Assembly: GCA_963807235.1 (NCBI GenBank)
Contig: CAWEBF010000021.1
Span: 43,436 to 107,435, forward strand
DNA length: 64,000 bases
Direction: 5' to 3'
From: CAWEBF01 sp963807235
GTDB lineage: Bacteria; Acidobacteriota; Vicinamibacteria; Vicinamibacterales; UBA2999
How positions within the stretch are numbered: position 1 is the first letter of the stretch; every line of letters begins with the position of its first letter. Under the pieces are notes generated by a model. That model worked only from the letters and a program-made list of their open reading frames with translations. It made no database searches and was not told where the DNA came from. The position numbers and the translations under genes are program-made. Below, piece after piece: positions 1 through 7,122 of the stretch.

Positions 1-1
1 C

Positions 2-628
2 AGTTGGCCTACCGGGGCGCCCACGGACATGACACCGGCGCGCCTGCCCGAGCGGCGGACGCTCGCGGGCGTGCGACACGACTTCGAGCCGATCGACCCC
101 GATCGCCACGTCCAGGATCTCTTCGACGCCACGAACACGCCCGAGGCCGAGGGTATGTGGACGTACCTATGGTACGGCCCTTTCGCCAACGCCGAAGCGA
201 TGCGCACGTGGATGGTTTCCTGTGCCGCGACGAGCGATCCCATGTTCTTCGCAGCCGTCGAGCAGGCGACCGGCAAGGCCGTGGGCATGTTGGCGTTGAT
301 GCGCATGGTGCCGGAGATGAAAACGCTGGAGCTCGGGCACATCTGGTACGCGCCGGCGGCGCAAGGCCGTGGCGTGAACGCCGACATGGCGCTCACGTTC
401 CTGACCGCCTGCTTCGAGCAGTGGGGCTACCGCCGCGCGGAGTGGAAGTGCGACTCGTTGAATGGGCGCTCCAGGGCCGCGGCGCTGAAGCTCGGCTTCA
501 CTTTCGAGGGGGTGTTCCGCCACCACATGGTGCGCAAGGGCCGCAACCGCGACACCGCCTGGTTCGCGATGCTCGATACGGACTGGCCGGCGGCCAAGGC
601 CGCTCTCGAACGGCAGCTGGGCCGCTGA
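2..628 (+). CDS. GNAT-family N-acetyltransferase (5' end outside window)
   Basis: This is a GNAT-fold acetyltransferase of the RimJ/RimL type, which moves an acetyl group from acetyl-CoA to an amine; the substrate is unknown. The acetyl-CoA binding region is visible as AAQGRGVNADMALT near residue 116 counted from the ATG at 29, followed by WKCDSLNGRSRAAALKLGF, the usual late-strand pattern. An ATG lies at 29, but the frame is open upstream to base 2 and the codons just before it (SWPTGAPTD) look like the normal N-terminus of this family, so the true start is probably outside the window. It converges on the next operon, with a 7-bp tandem array between them. Family assignment is firm; the substrate is not. 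Confidence 0.85.
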   Translation, partial: SWPTGAPTDMTPARLPERRTLAGVRHDFEPIDPDRHVQDLFDATNTPEAEGMWTYLWYGPFANAEAMRTWMVSCAATSDPMFFAAVEQATGKAVGMLALMRMVPEMKTLELGHIWYAPAAQGRGVNADMALTFLTACFEQWGYRRAEWKCDSLNGRSRAAALKLGFTFEGVFRHHMVRKGRNRDTAWFAMLDTDWPAAKAALERQLGR

Positions 629-640
629 CTATCGACGCCT

Positions 641-661
641 GGAGCCCGGAGCCCGGAGCCC
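641..661. repeat. 7-bp tandem array, unit GGAGCCC x3
   Basis: Three perfect copies of GGAGCCC lie in the short gap between two convergent genes. This is one of twelve arrays in the window that share a 7-bp period while differing in unit sequence. Confidence 0.85.
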
Positions 662-664
662 TGA

Positions 665-1285
665 CTACTTCACCACGCGAATCGTGACCTCGATCCTCAC
701 CACCTCGCCGTTCACGCGGTCGGTAGCGGCGGTGAACTGGCGCGTCTGGCCGTCGCGAAGCACCAGAGTATTCGTGGACTTGAAGGACCTGAACACCGGC
801 GAGTCGTCGTCCACGCTGGGCTTCACGGCGCCGGGCACGTTCTCGTAGATCGACGAATCCTCGATGATCAGGTTCACCTGGAACCGGCCGTCGTCCATCG
901 TTCGGGCGAAACAGTCGATGTTGGTGCCGATGCTCTGGTAATCCACCGGGAAACCCGGCCCCGACACGCCCCCTCTCTTGACCGGAACGCGGGCGCCCAT
1001 ACGGAGGGCCGACACCGTGCGGTCGTTGGCGTTGACCGCCATCGTGTAGGGCAGGCTGCTGACGCGCTTGTCGCCCTGATACCGGTTCACCACGACCAGC
1101 ACGTCCAGAGGTGTCAGAGGACCTAGTGTGTTGCTTCGGGCCGCGTCTGGAGCGGGCTGTGGAGCGGGCTGTGGAGCTGAAGCCGGAGCCGGAGTGGGCT
1201 TCGCCTCCTGTGCATACGCTGGCGCGATGGCCAACACGGCACTCAGAACAGAGATCGGCAGCCACCGCAGGTTCGGCATTCTCAT
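665..1285 (-). CDS. exported protein of unknown function, third gene of sigma operon
   Basis: A 206-residue protein with a clear signal peptide (cleavage after APAYAQ near residue 25) and a Pro/Ala-rich linker to about residue 50. The rest looks like a compact beta-rich periplasmic domain with conserved-looking VVNRYQGDKRVSSLPYTMAV, SIGTNIDCF and DGQTRQFTAATDRVNGE. I do not recognise a named family. Its ATG overlaps the stop of the preceding anti-sigma gene (ATGA), so it is translationally coupled to the ECF sigma/anti-sigma pair and is probably made with them. It may be a target or sensor of that regulon; that is inference. Confidence 0.75.
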   Translation of the reverse strand: MRMPNLRWLPISVLSAVLAIAPAYAQEAKPTPAPASAPQPAPQPAPDAARSNTLGPLTPLDVLVVVNRYQGDKRVSSLPYTMAVNANDRTVSALRMGARVPVKRGGVSGPGFPVDYQSIGTNIDCFARTMDDGRFQVNLIIEDSSIYENVPGAVKPSVDDDSPVFRSFKSTNTLVLRDGQTRQFTAATDRVNGEVVRIEVTIRVVK

Positions 1286-1853
1286 TGGCGTTCTCCAGCA
1301 TCAACAGCGTTCATCTCGATTGGCTTCTCAGCGCCGAGCAGCGGCACGTTCAACGCGGTGAGCTCCAGCGCCTCGCCCGCGCCATTCGCCGGCGACAGCA
1401 GGTCGGCCACGATCCCGCTTCGCGCGCTGGCTGCGAGCAGGTCAACCAGGCGTGCGTCGTCGCTGGAAATCATCGGCGCCGGCAGCGCGGCGACAACAGG
1501 CGCGGGCGTGGCCTCCCGGACGGGACGCGACATTCGCGCTGGTGCGACGCGCACGGTGGGTGCGGCAGGCTCCTCCGGCACGGCGCTCGTCGCGATTGCC
1601 GCCTCCGGTGCAACCGGGGCGCGTGCAACCGTTCCGATCGGTTGTTCGTCCGCGCCGCTCCAGAACGTCACGGCCACCACCACAACGGCGACGGCGGCCA
1701 CACCCGCCGCCATCCGCCATGGCGCCAGCCAGTGCGACGGAGGAGGCTCGGCCGCCACGCGTTGGCGCACCCGCGCCAGAAAGTCGGCGCCGTGCTCGAC
1801 GTCGAGCGCGTGCGCGCGGCCAGCGCGCGGTCCAGCTGCTCAGGGTCCGTCAT
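1282..1853 (-). CDS. putative membrane anti-sigma factor (frameshifted)
   Basis: The start is the ATG at 1853, which overlaps the stop of the sigma gene (ATGA). The first dozen codons read MTDPEQLDRALAAR; the frame then breaks near 1815-1825 and continues as HALDVEHGADFLARVRQRVA into one transmembrane helix (MAAGVAAVAVVVVAVTFW) and a Pro/Ala-rich periplasmic tail. This layout, a short cytoplasmic N-terminus, one helix and a low-complexity outer part immediately after an ECF sigma gene, fits an anti-sigma factor. No zinc-binding HxxxCxxC motif is visible. The break is a single-base change in a run of GCGC and could be a sequencing error. Confidence 0.7.
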
Positions 1854-2398
1854 CGCAGGGCCTCCTTGAGCCGCTGCCGCGCGAGGAACAGCCGCGACTT
1901 CACCGTACCTTCGGGAATGCGCAGCAGCACGGCCACTTCGCGCACGTCGTGGCCCTCGATGCTGGCCAGCACGATCACGACGCGCAGCTTTTCGGGAAGG
2001 GCATCGATTGCCGTCCACAACGCGGCACGGTCGTGGTCCGCTGCCGGATGTGGAAAGGCGTCTCGAGAAGAAACCCGGGCCAGGGTGACCGGCTCGACCA
2101 CCAGCTCGTGGGCGCCCCGGCGCCGGTTGGCGCGCTGCCGGTCCAATGCCGTCCGCCAGACGGTCCGGACCAGCCACGCGCGGAAGCGGTCGCGGTCTCG
2201 AAGGCCGGTGAAGTGACGATAGGCCTTCGCGAACGATTCCTGCGCCACGTCCTCCGCGTCCTGCTGGTGGCGGAGAACGCTGAAAGCGACGCGAAACGCG
2301 AGCCTGGACGCTTCGACGAGACGCGCCTCGAACTCCCGCTCGAGGGACGCGTCCAGTGTCACGAGGCCCGGAACCAGGAGGCTGGCGCGGTCATGCAT
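1850..2398 (-). CDS. ECF-type RNA polymerase sigma factor
   Basis: A small sigma-70 family protein of the extracytoplasmic-function class. Region 2 is clear (AFRVAFSVLRHQQDAEDVAQESFAKAYRHF in two parts, then RFRAWLVRTVWRTALDRQR), and region 4 near the C-terminus has LPEKLRVVIVLASIEGHDV and the helix-turn-helix IPEGTVKSRLFLARQRLKE. An ATG at 2398 follows GAGGAGA by about eight bases, a good ribosome binding site; the GTG one codon upstream is less likely. It heads an operon with a probable anti-sigma factor and an exported protein, all coupled by overlapping stop/start codons. It probably responds to an envelope or outside signal released through the anti-sigma factor. Confidence 0.93.
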   Translation of the reverse strand: MHDRASLLVPGLVTLDASLEREFEARLVEASRLAFRVAFSVLRHQQDAEDVAQESFAKAYRHFTGLRDRDRFRAWLVRTVWRTALDRQRANRRRGAHELVVEPVTLARVSSRDAFPHPAADHDRAALWTAIDALPEKLRVVIVLASIEGHDVREVAVLLRIPEGTVKSRLFLARQRLKEALR

Positions 2399-2450
2399 CA
2401 CGCTTCTCCTCGCAAGACGCCGGGGCCGGGCCTCCCGGTTCAGTGGCGGC

Positions 2451-3710
2451 TCAGTCCACCACCGACTGCGCCACCAGGTCCTCGAACTCCCGCTGCACCT
2501 CGCCGTCGGAGGTCTGCACCATCAGCACGCCCACCAGGCCCTCCTTCGGGTCCACGAAGAAGTGCGACCCCTGGGCGCCCGTCCAGCCGTAGGTCCCGTC
2601 TGACAGCAGCGTGTTCCGCGCGGCGTGGTTGGTCACAACACGCACGCTCAGCCCGTAGCCCTGCCCGGGCGGGAGCCCCGGCAATGTGTCGGGCGCATGC
2701 ACAGCCGACAGCATCTCGACCGACTTGCGGCTGAGCAGCCGCTTGCCGCCGAGCTCGCCGCCGTTGGCCAGCATCAAGCCCAGCGGGATGTAGTCCTCGG
2801 CCGTGCTGTACAGGCCGCCCGACCCCCGGAAGTACACGTTTCGCGACAACGTGTCGTTGGGCATCACGGCCTTTGTGAGTCCGTTGGGGCCGCGGCCGTA
2901 AACGGTGGCCACGCGCGGCCACTGCGCTTCGGTGGGCCAGAAGGTGATGTCCTTCATGCCCAGCGGATCGAAGATGCGCGTGCGGAAGAAGCGGTCCAGC
3001 TTCTCGCCGGATGCGATCTCGATCACGCGGCCCAGCGTCTCGAAGCCGGCGCCGGGACTGTAGGTCCAGCGCGAGCCCGGCTGGAACTCCAGCGGCGTGG
3101 CGCCCAGCCGCGGAATGTAGTCGGCCAGCGTTTCGCCCTCCTTGCGCGCCACCTTGTCGATCTCGCTGGTGCTCATCGGCCCGCTGCCGAGGCCCGACAC
3201 ATGCGTCAGCAAGTCCTTGATGGTGATGGCGCGCTGGGCCGGCACCGTGTAGAAGCGAGGGCCGGCAGGGGCCCCGCCCGGCGCCGCGGGCGGCCCGGCG
3301 GCCGGCAACGGCACGGCCACTTTCATGTCGCGGAACTCGGGGATGTAACGCGCCACCGGATCGTTCAGGTGGAGCCTGCCCTCTTCGATCAGCATCATCA
3401 CGGCCACGCCGATCACCGGCTTGGTCATGGAGGCGATGCGGAACATCGTGCCCGCGGCCATCGGCTGCTTCGTGTCGCGGTCCATCACGCCCTGCGCGAC
3501 ATGGTGCGCCACCTTGCCGCGCCGTCCCACGATGGTCACGGCACCAGCCAGCTGCCCGGCGGCGATCCGCCGGTCGATCATGCTCGTGAGCCGCTTCAGG
3601 CGCTCGGACGACAGGCCCACATCCTCGGGCTTCGCGGCGGGGGAGTTGGCGGTGTTCGCCGTCAGCGTCAACGCGACGACGAACAAGGCGCACAACACGG
3701 CAACTCTCAT
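2451..3710 (-). CDS. serine hydrolase of the beta-lactamase/esterase family (PF00144)
   Basis: An exported class-C beta-lactamase-like serine hydrolase. A signal peptide covers about the first 20 residues. The nucleophile motif SxxK is SMTK at residues 94-97, preceded by the usual FRIA, and the Tyr motif is WTYSPGAG with Y217; VSGLGSG and GSGGLYSTAEDY are also typical. At 419 residues it has the normal length for secreted EstB-like or D-aminopeptidase-like members. Members hydrolyse esters, amides or peptidoglycan-like substrates, and the sequence does not tell which. It is followed at a distance by the sigma operon on the same strand. Confidence 0.9.
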   Translation of the reverse strand: MRVAVLCALFVVALTLTANTANSPAAKPEDVGLSSERLKRLTSMIDRRIAAGQLAGAVTIVGRRGKVAHHVAQGVMDRDTKQPMAAGTMFRIASMTKPVIGVAVMMLIEEGRLHLNDPVARYIPEFRDMKVAVPLPAAGPPAAPGGAPAGPRFYTVPAQRAITIKDLLTHVSGLGSGPMSTSEIDKVARKEGETLADYIPRLGATPLEFQPGSRWTYSPGAGFETLGRVIEIASGEKLDRFFRTRIFDPLGMKDITFWPTEAQWPRVATVYGRGPNGLTKAVMPNDTLSRNVYFRGSGGLYSTAEDYIPLGLMLANGGELGGKRLLSRKSVEMLSAVHAPDTLPGLPPGQGYGLSVRVVTNHAARNTLLSDGTYGWTGAQGSHFFVDPKEGLVGVLMVQTSDGEVQREFEDLVAQSVVD

Positions 3711-3725
3711 GACCCCCTCGCTTTC

Positions 3726-3753
3726 TTTAGCCTTTAGCCTTTAGCCTTTTGCC
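3726..3753. repeat. 7-bp tandem array, unit TTTAGCC x4
   Basis: Three perfect TTTAGCC units and one TTTTGCC lie between two minus-strand genes, only a few bases past the stop of the upstream gene (the sugar dehydrogenase). It shares the 7-bp period of the other arrays but not their sequence. Confidence 0.85.
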
Positions 3754-3758
3754 TTGTT

Positions 3759-5009
3759 CTACGACCCCGGCTCGAGGCGCAGCAGCACCCCGTCGTCCTC
3801 GTCGGTGACCACGTAGATCAAGCCGTCGGGGCCCTGGCGCACGTCGCGGATGCGCTGGTGCAGCTCCGACAGCAGCGTTTCGCGCCGCAGCTCTTCCAGC
3901 TTGTCGTTCAGCACCACGCGCTCCAGGCCGCCCGTGCGCGGCACCTCGCCGCGGCGCGCGCTGCCCACGAAGAGATTGCCCTTCCAGGATGGGAATCGAT
4001 CGCCGGTATAGAAGGTCATTCCCGTAGGAGCCACCGATGGGATCCAGATGACGAGCGGCTGTTCGATGCCCGGTCCGAGCGGGGATTCCGACATGCGCGG
4101 GCCTTCGTAGCTGCGGCCGAAGCTGAAGACGGGCCAGCCGTAGTTACGGCCTCCCTGGATGACGTTGACCTCGTCGCCGCCGTTGGGGCCGTGTTCGGCG
4201 TTGAGCACGGCGCCGGTGGCGGCGTGGACCGTGAGGCCCAGCGAGTCGCGATGGCCGTACAAGAACACTTCGGGCCGCGCGCCCGCGCGCCCCACGAACG
4301 GGTTGTCGGGCGGCACCTTGCCGTCGTCGCGCAGGCGCAGCACCTTGCCGTAAACCGTGTCCAGCTTCTGCGCCTGATCGTTGAAGGGCGCGCCGGTGGT
4401 CATGTACACCATGCCGTTGGGGCCGAACGCCAGGCGCGATCCGCTGGCGCCGTTGTTCCAGTCGCCCACCATCAGCTCTTCGAGTCCGGTAAGCGCCTTG
4501 CCGTCGAACTTGCCGCGCACGAGCGTCACCGCGCTCTGCCGTTGGTTCGGGTTCTGGCCGACGGCGCCCGCCTTGTTGTAGGTCAGGTAGACCAGCTGGT
4601 TCGTCGCGAACTGCGGGTGGAGGGCCACTTCCTGGAGACCGCCGGTGCGGAAGGCCGGAGTGGACGGCACGCCGGGCACCGCGTCTGGTTGCAAGGTCGC
4701 GGCACCCCCCCGCACGCCCGTGGCGTTCGCGATCAGCCGCAACCCTTTCCCTCGCTCGGTGACGAGCGCATCCCCATTGGGGAGGAACGCCAGGCTGAAG
4801 GGGTGTGACAGGCCGCGCGTCACGACCACCACCCGCAGGCGGTGCTGCTCGGCGGTGTCGTAGGTGAAGGGGCCGGCGCCGACGGTCAGCGGCGCGATGC
4901 CGATCACCGGCTGGTTCTGCTGCGCGCGGCCAGCCATTACCGCCACGCCGGCCATGGCCATGACAGTTCCTATACGTCCCAGACGTGCCCAACTTGTGTG
5001 AACGGACAT
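3759..5009 (-). CDS. PQQ-dependent sugar dehydrogenase (glucose/sorbosone type)
   Basis: A periplasmic six-bladed beta-propeller of the soluble glucose/sorbosone dehydrogenase family (PF07995), which oxidises aldose sugars with a PQQ cofactor. The family signatures are LSHPFSLAFLPNGDALVTER at the N-terminus, the GHRDSLGL turn where the family usually has GHRNxQG, AEHGPNGGDEVN and GRNYGWP in the middle, and QRIRDVRQGPDGLIYVVTDE near the end. The ATG at 5009 is chosen because GGGAGG lies seven bases before it; the upstream TTG is not needed. A signal peptide covers about residues 1-31. The replacement in the GHR motif may alter activity. It diverges from the next exported protein. Confidence 0.9.
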   Translation of the reverse strand: MSVHTSWARLGRIGTVMAMAGVAVMAGRAQQNQPVIGIAPLTVGAGPFTYDTAEQHRLRVVVVTRGLSHPFSLAFLPNGDALVTERGKGLRLIANATGVRGGAATLQPDAVPGVPSTPAFRTGGLQEVALHPQFATNQLVYLTYNKAGAVGQNPNQRQSAVTLVRGKFDGKALTGLEELMVGDWNNGASGSRLAFGPNGMVYMTTGAPFNDQAQKLDTVYGKVLRLRDDGKVPPDNPFVGRAGARPEVFLYGHRDSLGLTVHAATGAVLNAEHGPNGGDEVNVIQGGRNYGWPVFSFGRSYEGPRMSESPLGPGIEQPLVIWIPSVAPTGMTFYTGDRFPSWKGNLFVGSARRGEVPRTGGLERVVLNDKLEELRRETLLSELHQRIRDVRQGPDGLIYVVTDEDDGVLLRLEPGS

Positions 5010-5164
5010 GCGGCAACCTCCCAAGATCGAGAGGCCGATTATGGCCTATGATCCGGTTCTACTCGCGAGGTTCCGCCGAGATCATTGAGGCTGCACCTCG
5101 CGCGCGCAGTGTTTTTTGGGCCCCGCTGACGCAGGGCAGGCCGGCTAGGAAAGGGATGGTCCTC

Positions 5165-5734
5165 ATGAAGCGCGTAATGTTCGTGGCGATGGCAGCATGT
5201 CTGATGGCGTCGGCGGCGTGGGCCCAGACTCCACCCCCGGCTCCTACCGATCAGGAGATGATCGACCGCTCCGTGCTGGCGGCTCCGCCCAACGCCCGAG
5301 CCGCGGCGATGGTGGTGAAGTGGGCGGCCGACGGCAGCCGTGTCGTTCTCAGACCGGGCACCAACGGCCTGGTGTGCTGGGACCAGTCTGTATGGCCGCA
5401 CCAGCGCCCGTTCAGCGCCCATTGCACCGCCGTGGCCAACCTGCCGCGCGTGGATCAGAACCGCGAGTTCTATATGAAGGCTCCCAACGCGAAGGAAGCC
5501 GAGGCGTTGGTGCAGGCGGCCGAGAAGGCGGGCATGCGCAAGCTGCCGGAGTTCGGCGCCGGCAACTACGGGCTGGTGGGCAACGACCAGGCCACCGCGC
5601 GCGGCCACGTCACGATCGCGGTGCCGTTCGCCACGACCGAGACACTGAAGCTGTCGTCGAAGCCGATTGCCAGCGGCGCGTGGATCATGGATGCGGGCAC
5701 GTCCGGTGCGCACATCATGGTTCCGGGGCACTGA
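5165..5734 (+). CDS. exported protein of unknown function
   Basis: A 189-residue protein with a clean signal peptide (MKRVMFVAMAACLMASAAWAQ) and a mature part containing two cysteines and a VLRPGTNGLVCW segment. It resembles uncharacterised exported proteins with no known activity. The ATG at 5165 gives the best signal peptide; an ATG at 5156 is a possible alternative. It converges with the methyltransferase gene, and a large inverted repeat made of 7-bp arrays fills the gap. Confidence 0.75.
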   Translation: MKRVMFVAMAACLMASAAWAQTPPPAPTDQEMIDRSVLAAPPNARAAAMVVKWAADGSRVVLRPGTNGLVCWDQSVWPHQRPFSAHCTAVANLPRVDQNREFYMKAPNAKEAEALVQAAEKAGMRKLPEFGAGNYGLVGNDQATARGHVTIAVPFATTETLKLSSKPIASGAWIMDAGTSGAHIMVPGH

Positions 5735-5736
5735 GC

Positions 5737-5838
5737 AATTCACAATTCACAATGCACAATTCACAATTCACAACGCAGAGAAGACCGAAACTGCAGTTCC
5801 GATCTTCTTTGTGACTTGTGAATTGTGAATTGTGACTT
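5737..5838. repeat. facing 7-bp arrays forming a large hairpin between convergent genes
   Basis: Five units of AATTCAC (one variant, AATGCAC) span 5737-5771, and four units of GTGAATT/GTGACTT span 5811-5838, so the arrays are inverted copies of each other. The 39 bases between are themselves nearly palindromic, centred on AACTGCAGTT with AGAAGA and TCTTCT arms. The whole could fold into a cruciform or a long RNA hairpin that reads the same from both sides. It sits between convergent stop codons, so a bidirectional terminator is likely. Confidence 0.75.
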
Positions 5839-5844
5839 GACGAC

Positions 5845-6600
5845 TCAGGGGACGAAGATCGTTCGTAAACGGAGTTCTCGATAATCCAGGCCCGCGGCCT
5901 TTCCCAGCGTGGCCACGAGGTCCGGGACCTCCGCCTGAAAGCGCCACTCGTCTGCACGTCCTCCGATCGCGGCAAACCTCGCCGCCGTCGCATCCCACCA
6001 CGGCGTGATGCTGCGCGCAATCGGTTCCAGGATCAGAACGCTGCCGCCGGCTTGCGCGTGCGCGACGATCTGATTCTCCACACGAACTCGCACCGCTTCA
6101 GGCAGTTCATTTAGTACGTAACCCGCGACCACGGCAGAGCTGCCGCGCGGTTCGGGCAGACGCGCGATGTCGCCAGTCCTTGCCCGGCCGTTCACGCCAA
6201 GGTCGCGATAGGTACGTTTCGCCTCCTCTACGGCCCAGGGGTGGCGATCGATGCCCATGACGGCCGGCGACGGCCGGCTGGTCAGCGCCCACGCCGCGCC
6301 AACGGTGCCGGTGCCGCAGCCCAAATCGAGCACATGCGAAGGCGCGCGCGCATCGAGCGCGTTCAGCACGTACTGGGTGGCGATGAGATGCAATGGGCCG
6401 TAATACAGTGCGAACGCCGCGCGCTTGCCTGCGCTGTCGAGCGTCGATCCGCTCGCGACCTTGTGGCGTCGCTCGACGTACGCGGACGACAGCGCCCGCA
6501 GCGCGCGCGTCACCTCCGCAATGCGAAGGTCGGCGAGATGACGCGACTCGAGTGCCGCCATCCAGCGAGCGATGACGTCGGATGAGCCAGAAGTGAACAC
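5845..6600 (-). CDS. SAM-dependent methyltransferase, possibly Rsm22-like
   Basis: A class I methyltransferase. The SAM-binding motif I is VLDLGCGTGTVGAAW near residues 90-104, motif II is AVMGIDRHPWAV, and a motif VVAGYVLNELP follows. The N-terminal segment LRALSSAYVERRHKV...GKRAAFALYYGPLH resembles the helical region of Rsm22-type rRNA methyltransferases, but I am unsure of that subfamily. The start appears to be a GTG at 6600; no strong ribosome binding site is visible. It is divergent from the PA2779-like gene and convergent with the preceding gene. Confidence 0.75.
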   Translation of the reverse strand: MFTSGSSDVIARWMAALESRHLADLRIAEVTRALRALSSAYVERRHKVASGSTLDSAGKRAAFALYYGPLHLIATQYVLNALDARAPSHVLDLGCGTGTVGAAWALTSRPSPAVMGIDRHPWAVEEAKRTYRDLGVNGRARTGDIARLPEPRGSSAVVAGYVLNELPEAVRVRVENQIVAHAQAGGSVLILEPIARSITPWWDATAARFAAIGGRADEWRFQAEVPDLVATLGKAAGLDYRELRLRTIFVP

Positions 6601-6690
6601 GGTTACGCAGATCGGTCGCGTCGTTGCTCGACCTGGACTCAGTCTTGCAGAAACACGCGTAGAATGCTTGACCTAGGAGGCGACCTTCGC

Positions 6691-7080
6691 ATGCGACAGT
6701 CAACGTCCATTCTCGCGATTCTGCTCATGGTAGTCACGCTTGCCCCCCGCGCCCAGGCGCAGAGCAGCGTTGCATCACAAGCCATGCTCGACGCCGCGGT
6801 CAAGCAGCACGTGGCCACCACTGAAGCCAACCGCGCAGCCGTGCTTCGCGTTCTCGAACACCCCGATGTAAAGGCCGTGGCCGGCCGGGTCGGTGTGGAT
6901 CTCCGCACGGCGGCCGACGCAGTCGCGACGCTCGACGGACAGGAGTTGCAAACGCTGACCGCCCAGGCCAACCAGGTAGATGAAGCCTTGGCTGGCGGCC
7001 AGTCCCGAGTGGTCATCTCGACCACGCTCATCATCATCGCGCTTTTGGTTCTGATTCTCCTCATAGTGGCCCTGGACTGA
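6691..7080 (+). CDS. PA2779-like small membrane-anchored exported protein
   Basis: A 129-residue protein with a signal peptide (ending near APRAQA), a helical middle with the pattern VLEHPDVKAVAGRVGVDLRT, where family members inhibit or regulate a partner of unknown nature, and a C-terminal transmembrane helix (STTLIIIALLVLILLIVALD). This matches the PA2779 family. The ATG at 6691 is preceded by AGGAGG ten bases upstream; the ATG at 6664 has no such site. It is directly followed by a C39-peptidase gene, the same partner the family has in Pseudomonas (PA2778), so the two probably work together in the envelope. Confidence 0.8.
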   Translation: MRQSTSILAILLMVVTLAPRAQAQSSVASQAMLDAAVKQHVATTEANRAAVLRVLEHPDVKAVAGRVGVDLRTAADAVATLDGQELQTLTAQANQVDEALAGGQSRVVISTTLIIIALLVLILLIVALD

Positions 7081-7122
7081 CCATGACGGGATCGGGAACT
7101 ACCAAGCGCACGGAGGGCGGCC

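Noticed and set aside
5737..5838. Possible CRISPR array from the repeated AATTCAC/GTGAATT units
   Set aside because: Units are 7 bp with no spacers, and no cas gene is present.
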